A stretch of 64,000 nucleotides of DNA from Dongia_B soli (GTDB taxonomy: Bacteria > Pseudomonadota > Alphaproteobacteria > Dongiales > Dongiaceae). The notes beneath the pieces are model-generated. The model was not told the origin of the DNA and made no database searches. It saw only the letters and a program-made list of their open reading frames with translations. The DNA is taken from positions 1 through 64,000 of the forward strand of contig NZ_JAXCLW010000012.1 in NCBI RefSeq assembly GCF_034044715.1, given 5' to 3'. Shown piece by piece: positions 44,019 to 52,027 of this stretch. Positions within the stretch are counted from its first letter, which is position 1. The number at the start of each line of letters is the position of its first letter. Position numbers and translations under genes: made by a program.

Positions 44019-46028
44019 TTAGCCGCCGTGTGCGGTCGGCATGCCGGCAAAGGCGGCAAAGACGGGGTCGTAAAGCGTGCTCAATTCACGGGCGCGGCTG
44101 GCCGTCAGATGATCGGCGTCGACATAATAAGGCTGGCCGTTTTCCTGCACCTCGCAATCATCCGGATCGCAGAAGGTGGCGGTCGGATCGACGATCGACG
44201 CACCGTATTTGGCTGCCGCCGCGGTCAGGATCGCCTTTGCCTTTTGTTGCCGCGTATCGACAACGCTTCTCGGCGGGTCGATGTCGCGGACCACTTGATG
44301 CAGCGCCGCTTTGGCAAGGGCGTCAGGAACGTCATATCCCGGCTCAGGCACATCCATCACCAGAACGACATGCACATTCAACTGCTTCAGCGCGGCCAGC
44401 GTGCGCTCCAACCCCTCAGCGACTTCCCGTGAGCGGTCGGTGATCGAATAGGAGCGGGTGGGATCGAAATAGGGCCCTTCATTGCCGAATTCGGAGCCCA
44501 GCACCTCGCGCGGCCAGCGTGCGACAAGGAAGACGAGCGGAATATGCTGTGTCGTCACCAGGTCGAGCACGGCGGCATTCCGGTCGATACAGGCGGCAGC
44601 TTTACCCTTAGTTCCATTGACCGCGTGATAGCCGAGCAAAGGCGGGCAACCGCCTTGTCCGGCCAGCAATCCCGTCGCGCCATATCGCTCGGCCGCAAGA
44701 TCGATGGCGGGCGCCATCGCGCCGGCATGAGAATCGCCCCAGACGAGGAAATCCACTGATTCCGGCAACTCGACACCAAGCATGCACAGTTTTCCGGCGC
44801 GGACATCATCATTGCTCGGCCCGCGATGCTTGGTGTCGGTGAAACAGGTCGCCTTCCCATAGCGGCTGGTATCGAGCTTCGCGGCATAGATCTGCTCGAC
44901 ATTGTCAGGAAGGCGTTCCGGCCATCCCTTGGTCGTCACTATGGCGATGCCGGCAATGCTGAACGCCGCCATGCTGGCAATAGCTGTCTTGAACAGCGGC
45001 TTGCGTGCCGCCAGCAGCGATCGCCGACGGAACGGCCGTTCGATCAGCCACCAGGATAGGACGGCCGCCATGAACGAGCCGGCCACCACATACGCCCCTT
45101 GCGACCAGGTCAGCAGATCGCCTTGCTTATATTGGAAGAAAACGATGATCGGCCAGTGCCACAGATAGAGCGAGTATGAGATGAGGCCGATGAAGGCAAG
45201 CGGGCGCGCCCCTAACAGACGACTGAGGGGATTGTCGATCTCTCCCGCGAGGATGACCAGCGCGGCGCCGAGGCAGGGCAAGAGGGCGAGGGCGCCGGGA
45301 AAGGGCATGTCCTCGGAAATGCCGCAAACGGCCGCTAGGATCAGCAGCAGGCCGAGCGCTGCCATGCAGATGGCGGATACGGGCCGCTGTGGCGCGAGGC
45401 GAGGCTGCAGAGCGATAAGTCCCCCCAGCGCGAGTTCCCAGAAACGTGCCGGCATCAGAAAGAAGGCGCTTTCCGGCCCGTATCGTACCCAGTAGAGACT
45501 GAGAGCGAACGAGGCCATCAGCAGAAAGCCGATGATGCACAGCCGTCGACGCGGTGCCCATCGTTCGACCGCCAAGAGGATCAGCGGGAAGACGATATAG
45601 AACTGTTCCTCCACCGCCAGTGACCAGGTATGCAGCAACGGCTTGAACTGTGCCGCGACGTCGAAATATCCCGCTTCGTGCCAGAATTGGATATTGGAAT
45701 AGAACAAGGCTGTCGCGATGGCGCTGCGGCCGAACAGGATGAACTCCCGTGGCATGAAGAGAGAGCTGGCCGCGACGACACAAGCCGCCAGCACGGCAAA
45801 TAAAGCGGGAAAGATCCGGCGGATGCGGCGCTCATAGAAATCCGCGAGCGAAAAGCGCTGCTGCGCGATATCCCGTGTGATCAATCCGGTGATCAGATAG
45901 CCGGAAACGACGAAGAAGATGTCAACGCCGATGAAGCCGCCGCTCAGCCCGAACCCGGCATGAAAGAGGACGACGGAAAGGACAGCGATGGCCCGGAGCC
46001 CATCGATATCGGCGCGATAGGATTGCAT
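44019..46028 (-). CDS. Acyltransferase-3 / SGNH fusion (OafA-type O-acetyltransferase)
   Basis: 669 residues. YRADIDGLRAIAVLSVVLFHAGF is the acyltransferase-3 start, with the catalytic His and the RxxR-like segment further on. The first ~370 residues contain about 10-11 membrane helices. The C-terminal ~290 residues are a periplasmic SGNH domain: WGDSHAGAMAPA is the Ser block and VDADHLTASRARELS the Asp/His block. Such fusions O-acetylate O-antigen or other polysaccharides. An AAGGTATCC precedes the ATG. It stands alone here, but could modify the polymer of the first region. Confidence 0.92.
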   Translation of the reverse strand: MQSYRADIDGLRAIAVLSVVLFHAGFGLSGGFIGVDIFFVVSGYLITGLITRDIAQQRFSLADFYERRIRRIFPALFAVLAACVVAASSLFMPREFILFGRSAIATALFYSNIQFWHEAGYFDVAAQFKPLLHTWSLAVEEQFYIVFPLILLAVERWAPRRRLCIIGFLLMASFALSLYWVRYGPESAFFLMPARFWELALGGLIALQPRLAPQRPVSAICMAALGLLLILAAVCGISEDMPFPGALALLPCLGAALVILAGEIDNPLSRLLGARPLAFIGLISYSLYLWHWPIIVFFQYKQGDLLTWSQGAYVVAGSFMAAVLSWWLIERPFRRRSLLAARKPLFKTAIASMAAFSIAGIAIVTTKGWPERLPDNVEQIYAAKLDTSRYGKATCFTDTKHRGPSNDDVRAGKLCMLGVELPESVDFLVWGDSHAGAMAPAIDLAAERYGATGLLAGQGGCPPLLGYHAVNGTKGKAAACIDRNAAVLDLVTTQHIPLVFLVARWPREVLGSEFGNEGPYFDPTRSYSITDRSREVAEGLERTLAALKQLNVHVVLVMDVPEPGYDVPDALAKAALHQVVRDIDPPRSVVDTRQQKAKAILTAAAAKYGASIVDPTATFCDPDDCEVQENGQPYYVDADHLTASRARELSTLYDPVFAAFAGMPTAHGG

Positions 46029-46216
46029 GGATACCTTGTGGAGAAGAAATACTCGTTTTAATAAAATTGCATCGAACTCCTAGGAATGGGGGCGCGTATC
46101 GAGCACAACGCGTCGCCAATTGCCATTGGAATTCTTACATTTATATGACGGGCTGGATGATCCAGCCTGAAGTGGAACAGCAACCGATGCCGGCGAGGTG
46201 ATCGCCAATCCGCGGC

Positions 46217-47344
46217 CTATAGAAACTTCTGTCCCCGCTCCAGCACCATATCGGCAGAATCGACCAGCTTGCGCAAGGCGGTGCGGACGTTTTCGCTGGG
46301 GATCTCGCCGGCATGGCGCAGCATCTGGGTGATGCCGGCATGGGCCGCATGGAACTGCACCAGGTCGACGCCGATATCGCGGGGCAGGCGATGAGCGCGG
46401 CCGGCATTGCCGACATAGACCGGTGTCGATGGCAGGTTCAGCGTCGCCAGATGATCGACCGGCAGGGGGGCCTGGTGGTTCAGGCCGGATGTGTTGATCA
46501 CGAAATCGGCGGCAGCTTCGCGGATGGCGAGGACCTCGGCCAGAATTTGCGCCAGCAGCGAGGTATCGCTACGCCGCTGATCCAAAAGTTCCAGGCGCCG
46601 CTGCCGGTTTCCCAGCAGGCCAAGCAGCAGTAGGCCGACAAAGGTGAGCAGCACGATCGGCGCGGCGACGATCCAGTCCCGGATCACGCCGCGATCGATC
46701 CAGGGCTCCGGCGCCGGCTCGGCTTTCGCAGGTGGGGCTGCCGGTTTTTCCGCTTTCATCCAAAGTCCAACGGCCATCTGCCGCGCGACCAACTCCGCCG
46801 CATCGTAACGCCCGCCCAGCGCTTGTTCCTCGGCCGTGGCATTATTGCCGGCCCGATACACCGCGGCCTCGCCACGCTGCAACATCGCTTCGGCGAGATC
46901 TGTATTGCCAGCCTTACAGATGGCAATGGACATGCCGTCGCGGGTCCGGTCCGCTTCCGTACAGGCAACGCGCTGGTGATCGACAATCTCGTCCAGGGCG
47001 ACACGGGCATCGGGCCCCTTGGCGCTGTCGATATCTGGCGCGGCAATGCCGTAAAGACGGACCAACCGGTCGCCGAATCGCAAGGTGTCGCCATCGATCA
47101 CAGTGGGCGTACCCTCGATCGACGTGGTGCTAACCGCCCCCAGTGGTGCGCCGTCGACCGCTCCTACCGGCGCCGCCTTGGGAGCGGGCGGCTCGTCGGC
47201 GGGTTTCTTTTTGGCCAGCGCCGGCGAACTCGCCAAGGCAAGCGTCAATCCAACCGCAAGGACACTCTGCGCTGCAACCGTGACGGCGCGCTCTTTTGGC
47301 AATTTTTGCTGCAATTGCACTATCTTAGCCTTTCGTCTCTGCAT
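46217..47344 (-). CDS. SNase-like (thermonuclease-fold) membrane protein with extra C-terminal domain
   Basis: 375 residues from ATG 47344. A signal peptide or anchor (AVTVAAQSVLAVGLTLALASSPALA) precedes a Pro/Ala-rich linker, then an SNase-like OB domain (GTPTVIDGDTLRFGDRLVRLYGIAAPD) to about residue 210. One membrane helix (WIVAAPIVLLTFVGLLLLGLLG) follows, with a cytoplasmic helical domain of ~130 residues that has no recognised family. The catalytic Arg and Glu of SNase are not all evident (RTRDGMSIAICKAG is the corresponding region), so nuclease activity is uncertain. Confidence 0.75.
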   Translation of the reverse strand: MQRRKAKIVQLQQKLPKERAVTVAAQSVLAVGLTLALASSPALAKKKPADEPPAPKAAPVGAVDGAPLGAVSTTSIEGTPTVIDGDTLRFGDRLVRLYGIAAPDIDSAKGPDARVALDEIVDHQRVACTEADRTRDGMSIAICKAGNTDLAEAMLQRGEAAVYRAGNNATAEEQALGGRYDAAELVARQMAVGLWMKAEKPAAPPAKAEPAPEPWIDRGVIRDWIVAAPIVLLTFVGLLLLGLLGNRQRRLELLDQRRSDTSLLAQILAEVLAIREAAADFVINTSGLNHQAPLPVDHLATLNLPSTPVYVGNAGRAHRLPRDIGVDLVQFHAAHAGITQMLRHAGEIPSENVRTALRKLVDSADMVLERGQKFL

Positions 47345-47534
47345 GCCGGCAGTGGTAGCCAGCACAACCGGGGAAGTCAAATCGCAGTTTCGCGATGGCG
47401 AAACGCGCCCCACGCCCAAAAGGTCCACGCCCCCCCCCCCGCGGCCGGGCGTCAGGTTTTCATGCGCAGAGGCGAGACGCGGAACTGGACAAGACGGCCC
47501 CGCTTCGGCATAAATTGAATAAATATTCAAATAT

Positions 47535-47548
47535 TGAACGTTCGTTCA
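47535..47548. promoter_or_regulatory. TetR-type operator TGAACG-TT-CGTTCA
   Basis: A perfect 6-base inverted repeat, TGAACG (47535-47540) and CGTTCA (47543-47548). This spacing and sequence are typical for TetR/AcrR operators. It lies directly upstream of a TetR C-terminal remnant and in the spacer before the SNase-like gene. Confidence 0.65.
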
Positions 47549-47578
47549 GGTATCGGAACGTGATGCCGGCTGCATGGC

Positions 47579-47791
47579 ATGCGTCTTCTCGCGACCCTGC
47601 CGCAAGCCGTGCCGAAATCCCATCTCATGCGCCGCACCCGCGATATCGCCGCGCCGCTGATCGCCATGATCGACGGCTACTGGCTCCAGGCCATTCTCAA
47701 TCCCGGCCGCTTCAGCCATCGCACCGCCATACAGGATTGCCTGAATTTTCTGCAAACCAGCCTCGCCGAGGACCGGTCACAAGGCACTTAG
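47579..47791 (+). pseudogene. TetR-family regulator remnant (C-terminal part only)
   Basis: A 70-residue frame ends in IAAPLIAMIDGYWLQAILNPG, then RFSHRTAIQDCLNFLQTSL. This matches the final helices of TetR/BetI-type regulators, where IDGLWL followed by D/NP and an acid/amine pair of helices is conserved. The N-terminal DNA-binding domain and most of the core (about 130-150 residues) are missing and the first ~25 residues are not family-like. An internal deletion that left the operator upstream and the tail is the simplest explanation. Not expected to be functional. Confidence 0.6.
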
Positions 47792-47907
47792 TGAAGCGGT
47801 CCTGGCATGAGCCAGGCCGATACCTGCCTTCTCTTCCCGTGTGATGACGCGGTCCGACCGGCCCTCTATGGTGCAGGTCGGCCAAGCCATGAAGGGGAGA
47901 GACCACC

Positions 47908-48867
47908 GTGACGTCCGAGGCGCCCGCCACAACTTCCAATATCGCAGAGGCGCCACGCAATTCGGACCGCCAAGCCGTGCCGCAGGAACATACCCCACTC
48001 TGGCTGAAAGCCGGTCCGGCAATCTTCCTTTTGCTCTGGTCGCTCGGCTTTCCGGTGGCGAAGATCGGCATCCGTCACGCCGATCCGCTGATGATCCTGA
48101 CCATGCGCTATGGGCTGGTGCTGATCGTCCTGGCGCCGCTGATCGTCTGGTTCCGCCCCCGCCTGCCGGCGCGGCGCATCGACTGGCTGCATCTGGCGGT
48201 GGTCGGCTTCCTCATCCAGACGCTCTATTTCGGCCTCTGCTATACCGCCTTCTCCTTCGGCATGTCGGCCGGGACCATGGCGCTGATCGTCTCGCTGCAG
48301 CCCGTCGTCGTCGCCCTTGCGGCGCCGGCCATGGTCGGTGAGGTGATCGGCCTCAAAAGATGGCTCGGTTTCGGCTTGGGCCTGGCTGGCGCGGTCATTG
48401 TCATCCTTTGCCGCTCGGCCGTGGAGGTGACGTCGATCACGGGATTGGTTCTCACCGTGATCGGCCTGTTCGGCATGAGCGGTGCTGCCCTCTATGAGAA
48501 GCGTTTCGGCGTGACGCAGCATCCGCTGGTCGCCAATGCCGTGCAATATGGCGTCGGCTTCATCACCACCTTGCCCTTCGCCTTCCTGTTCGGTTCGACG
48601 CGGGTCGACTGGAATGGCGAATTCATCGGTGTCATGGCCTATCTCGTCATCGGCAATTCGCTGATCGCCATTACCCTGATGCTAGCGATGATCCGCCATG
48701 GCGAGGCTTCGCGCGTCGCCGCCTTGTTCTTCCTGGTACCGCCGCTTGCCGCCTTGCTGTCCTGGCCGATGATCGGCGAGACCATGCCGGCGGCTGCCTG
48801 GATCGGAATGGCGGTTGCCGCGATCGGCGTGGCGCTGGCCAGCAGGCGAGCCGTTAAGAGCAAATAA
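47908..48867 (+). CDS. EamA-family (DMT) transporter
   Basis: 319 residues with a GTG start at 47908 and an AAGGGGAGAG site. Two EamA repeats of five membrane helices each: FLLLWSLGFPVAKIG and SAGTMALIVSLQPVVVALAA in the first, YEKRFGVTQHP and GNSLIAITLMLAMIRHG in the second. These exporters move amino acids, nucleotides or drugs. The cytoplasmic ~30-residue leader is hydrophilic. It sits behind the TetR remnant, whose lost protein may have controlled it. Substrate not predictable. Confidence 0.9.
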   Translation: MTSEAPATTSNIAEAPRNSDRQAVPQEHTPLWLKAGPAIFLLLWSLGFPVAKIGIRHADPLMILTMRYGLVLIVLAPLIVWFRPRLPARRIDWLHLAVVGFLIQTLYFGLCYTAFSFGMSAGTMALIVSLQPVVVALAAPAMVGEVIGLKRWLGFGLGLAGAVIVILCRSAVEVTSITGLVLTVIGLFGMSGAALYEKRFGVTQHPLVANAVQYGVGFITTLPFAFLFGSTRVDWNGEFIGVMAYLVIGNSLIAITLMLAMIRHGEASRVAALFFLVPPLAALLSWPMIGETMPAAAWIGMAVAAIGVALASRRAVKSK

Positions 48868-49767
48868 TCAGGTCCATTCCCAATAAGGCGGCTTGCCGAA
48901 AGCATCGCGCAGGCTGTCGGCCAAAGCACGCAGTTTCGCCGATGGCTGCCGGCCTTCCGGATGCGCAATATAGATGAATTCGCCCAAAGCTGGCGATCCG
49001 ACATCAATCACTTGCAGCGTACCGGCTTTGACCTCGGCACCGATAATGAAGGTCGGCAGAAAGGCGATGCCGAGCGCGGCCAGGGTGGCGTCGCGCAGCA
49101 TATCGCCGTTATTCACCCGCAAGGCGACCCGTGCCCGTACTGTGATCGCGCCGCTCGGTCCGGCGAACTGCCAATCGGTGACGCCGCGATTGGTATAAGT
49201 GAGGGCCCGATGTGCGGCAAGTTCCTCAAGCGATCGCGGCACGCCATGCTTGGCTAGATAAGACGGCGCCGCCACTAGGACCCGACGGCTCGGCGCCAGT
49301 CGCCAGGCCATCAAACGGCTGTCGAAGATCGGGCCGTGGCGGATCACCGCGTCGAAACCATCGGCGGCGGCATCGACCCGGCGGTCGTTGAGATCGAGTG
49401 TCAGTTCGATCCGGGGATTGCGTTGCAGGATGGGATAGAGCGCCGGGCCGAGATGCATCCGGCCGAAAGTCACTGGCGCCGACAGGCGCAGTGGCCCTGA
49501 CAATGTGCCGCGCCGTTCGGCCAGATCGGCGACGGCGGCATCGATGTCGCGTAGAATGGCCGAGGCCCGTTCCAGGAAAGCCGCCCCGTCCTCAGTCAGG
49601 GACAATTTCCGGGTCGTCCGGTGGAGCAGGGGGCTTTTCAGGTTGCGTTCCAGCTCCGCCAGGCGTTCGCTAACCACCGATTTCGATAGGTTGAGCCGCC
49701 GGGCTGCCTCGCTGATCGATCCGGCCTCGGCCACAGCCACGAAAGCCGCGATTCCTTCGATTTTCAT
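48868..49767 (-). CDS. LysR-family regulator, divergent from an SDR
   Basis: 299 residues. HTH: IAAFVAVAEAGSISEAARRLNLSKSVVSERLAELERNL, followed by a LysR substrate-binding domain with SAPVTFGRMHLGPAL. Closest in pattern to the CrgA/AaeR-like group. Its start codon is only two bases from a TTCGG-N5-CCGAA palindrome, suggesting autoregulation. It is divergent from the SDR at 49885, the usual target arrangement. It ends one base after the stop of the EamA gene. Confidence 0.92.
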   Translation of the reverse strand: MKIEGIAAFVAVAEAGSISEAARRLNLSKSVVSERLAELERNLKSPLLHRTTRKLSLTEDGAAFLERASAILRDIDAAVADLAERRGTLSGPLRLSAPVTFGRMHLGPALYPILQRNPRIELTLDLNDRRVDAAADGFDAVIRHGPIFDSRLMAWRLAPSRRVLVAAPSYLAKHGVPRSLEELAAHRALTYTNRGVTDWQFAGPSGAITVRARVALRVNNGDMLRDATLAALGIAFLPTFIIGAEVKAGTLQVIDVGSPALGEFIYIAHPEGRQPSAKLRALADSLRDAFGKPPYWEWT

Positions 49768-49769
49768 TG

Positions 49770-49784
49770 TTCGGTTTTTCCGAA
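49770..49784. promoter_or_regulatory. LysR-type palindrome TTCGG-N5-CCGAA
   Basis: TTCGG (49770-49774), TTTTT and CCGAA (49780-49784) form a perfect T-N11-A-like inverted repeat in the 117-base divergent region, two bases from the regulator's start codon. Confidence 0.6.
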
Positions 49785-49884
49785 AAGCAGTTCTCTTATT
49801 TCCAGTCTAATCAGGGCGGGGAAAAAGGGCCAGTTTCTTCAGCGACGGGAGCACCCGGAAGCGAATTCTCAGCAGGAGGAGATC

Positions 49885-50622
49885 ATGAAGAGATTGCAAG
49901 GCAAACGCGCCCTCATCACCGGCGGCACCAGTGGCATCGGCCTGGAAACCGCCAAAGAATTTCTGGCCGAAGGTGCCCGTGTCGCGGTCACCGGCAGCAG
50001 TGCCAAGAGCATCGAGGAAGCGCGCAAGGTGCTGGGCAAAGATGTGTTGGTGATCCAGGCCGATGCCGGCGACGTCGCGGCACAGCAGGATGTCGCCCGG
50101 CAGGTGAAGGAAGCTATGGGTGGCCTCGATATTCTTTTCGTCAATGCCGGGATCGGCGATTTCCGGCCGGTGGAGAATTGGGACGAAGCGGGATACGACC
50201 GCTCCTTCGCGATTAACGTGAAGGGCCCCTATTTTCTGATCCAGGCGCTGTTGCCGCTTTTCGCCAATCCCGCGTCGATCGTCCTTAATGCCTCGATCAA
50301 CGCCCATATCGGCATGCCGATGAGCAGTATCTATGCCGCCACCAAGGCTGCTTTGCTGTCGATGGCGCGTACATTGTCGGGTGAATTGATCAGCCGTGGC
50401 ATCCGCGTCAACGCGATCAGCCCGGGCCCCATCGCAACGCCGTTGCACGGAAAGATCGGCATGGATGATGAGGCCGTCAAAGGTCTCGTTGCGCAAATTC
50501 CGGTGGCCCGTCGCGGCGATACCGCCGAGATCGCCAAGGCCGTGGTCTTTTTCGCCTCCGATGAATCGACCTTCACCGTCGGCAGCGAGCTCATCATCGA
50601 TGGCGGCATGGCTACCTTGTAA
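49885..50622 (+). CDS. SDR-family oxidoreductase
   Basis: 245 residues. TGGTSGIGLE (about residues 10-19), VNAGIGD, YAATKAALL with the catalytic Tyr/Lys, and a C-terminal ELIIDGGM are all classical SDR features. AGGAGGAGATC precedes the ATG. The product is a cytoplasmic NAD(P)-dependent reductase whose expression is probably under the adjacent LysR. Its substrate cannot be predicted. Confidence 0.92.
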   Translation: MKRLQGKRALITGGTSGIGLETAKEFLAEGARVAVTGSSAKSIEEARKVLGKDVLVIQADAGDVAAQQDVARQVKEAMGGLDILFVNAGIGDFRPVENWDEAGYDRSFAINVKGPYFLIQALLPLFANPASIVLNASINAHIGMPMSSIYAATKAALLSMARTLSGELISRGIRVNAISPGPIATPLHGKIGMDDEAVKGLVAQIPVARRGDTAEIAKAVVFFASDESTFTVGSELIIDGGMATL

Positions 50623-50648
50623 TCAAAGCCGCGACAGCCGGGACGCCC

Positions 50649-50685
50649 CCCGTTCTCAAGGCACGGAAGAGCCGACGAGAACGGG
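50649..50685. other. Hairpin between the SDR and beta-lactamase genes
   Basis: CCCGTTCTC (50649-50657) pairs perfectly with GAGAACGGG (50677-50685) over a 19-base loop. There is no T-run afterwards, so termination is uncertain. Confidence 0.35.
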
Positions 50686-50812
50686 CGGGCGAGTCTGGTC
50701 GACTGCCCCAGTTATTCTAATACGTGCTGCAAAATATCGTAGTTTGTATGGCGTCGGTATATTCCCTATACCGGCCGGCAAGCGCGGTTACGGGATAGAG
50801 GGGCATTCGATC

Positions 50813-51982
50813 ATGATAAGAGTTTCACGGCCAAACCTTGGCATTCTTGCCGCGGGTCTTCTGCTCGGCGGCACCGCCGCTCACGCCGCCGACAATCCTG
50901 GCCCAAAAGAGATCAAGCACATCGTCGATCAGACGATCCGCCCATTGATGAAAGAGAACGACATCCCCGGCATGGCCGTGGGAATCACGGTCGGCGGCAA
51001 GGCCTATGTCTTCAATTATGGCATCGCCTCAAAAAAGAGCGGGCAGAAGGTCAATGACGAAACGCTGTTCGAGATTGGCTCGGTCAGCAAGACCTTCACT
51101 GCGACCCTGGCGGGTTATGCGCAGGTGACAGGTGCCTTGTCCCTGTCCGACAAGGCGACCAAATATCTGCCGGCACTCGCCGGCAGCAGCTTCGATACGA
51201 TCAGCCTGCTCGATCTTGGGGTCTATACGGCGGGCGGCTTGCCCTTGCAGTTCCCCGACAATGTCACCGATCAGGCGACAATGGTCGCGTATTACAAGGA
51301 CTGGCAGCCCGCCTATGCACCCGGCACGCATCGGCTCTATTCGAATGCCAGCATCGGCCTGTTCGGCTATCTGGCGGCGCAAAGCCTGGGGCAGTCCTTC
51401 GACGATCTGATGGCACAAAAGGTCTTTCCGGCTTTCGGCCTGACCCATAGCTATATCCACGTGCCGCAGAACAAGATGGCGAGCTATGCTTACGGCTATT
51501 CGAAAGACGGCAAACCGATCCGCGTGCGCCCGGGCGTCCTGGATTCGGAGGCCTACGGCGTGAAGACCACCGCGTCGGACATGATCCGCTTTCTCGCGGC
51601 GAATATGAACGGCGCGAAGCTGGACGACACATTCCGCCGGGCAATCTCCGTTGCGCAAAGCGGCTATGACAAGATCGGGGACATGACACAGGGCTTGGGC
51701 TGGGAGATGTATGACTATCCAGTCACGCTCGACCGCCTGTTGGCGGGCAATTCATCCGACATGGTCCTTAAGCCGCATGATGTCACACGGCTGTCGCCGC
51801 CCGTGCCGCCGCGCCAGGATGTGCTGATCAACAAGACCGGCTCGACCAACGGTTTCGGCACGTATGTCGCTTTCGTGCCGGCCAAAAATATCGGCATCGT
51901 GTTGCTAGCGAACCGAAACTATCCCACGCCGGCGCGTGTGACGGCCGCCTACCAGATACTGACGGCACTGGAAAAGCAATAA
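50813..51982 (+). CDS. ampC: Class C beta-lactamase (AmpC-like)
   Basis: 389 residues from ATG 50813 (the frame extends upstream through the SDR gene, which I reject). A signal peptide (GILAAGLLLGGTAAHA) is followed by a mature serine beta-lactamase with the three active-site motifs: S90-V-S-K93, Y176-S-N178 and K341-T-G343. LDLGVYTAGGLPLQFPD is a class C signature region. It is secreted to the periplasm and hydrolyses cephalosporin-type beta-lactams. No ampR gene is adjacent: the nearest LysR regulator lies about 1.0 kb away and faces a different gene, so induction is not predicted from this context. Confidence 0.93.
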   Translation: MIRVSRPNLGILAAGLLLGGTAAHAADNPGPKEIKHIVDQTIRPLMKENDIPGMAVGITVGGKAYVFNYGIASKKSGQKVNDETLFEIGSVSKTFTATLAGYAQVTGALSLSDKATKYLPALAGSSFDTISLLDLGVYTAGGLPLQFPDNVTDQATMVAYYKDWQPAYAPGTHRLYSNASIGLFGYLAAQSLGQSFDDLMAQKVFPAFGLTHSYIHVPQNKMASYAYGYSKDGKPIRVRPGVLDSEAYGVKTTASDMIRFLAANMNGAKLDDTFRRAISVAQSGYDKIGDMTQGLGWEMYDYPVTLDRLLAGNSSDMVLKPHDVTRLSPPVPPRQDVLINKTGSTNGFGTYVAFVPAKNIGIVLLANRNYPTPARVTAAYQILTALEKQ

Positions 51983-52027
51983 CCCCGCCCCGCGATACCG
52001 GCGGCGCAAGGCGGGGCCATGCCGGTA

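Noticed and set aside
50396..50812. N-terminal extension of the beta-lactamase frame into the SDR gene
   Set aside because: The signal peptide begins at 50813, and the upstream part is an alternate frame of the SDR gene.
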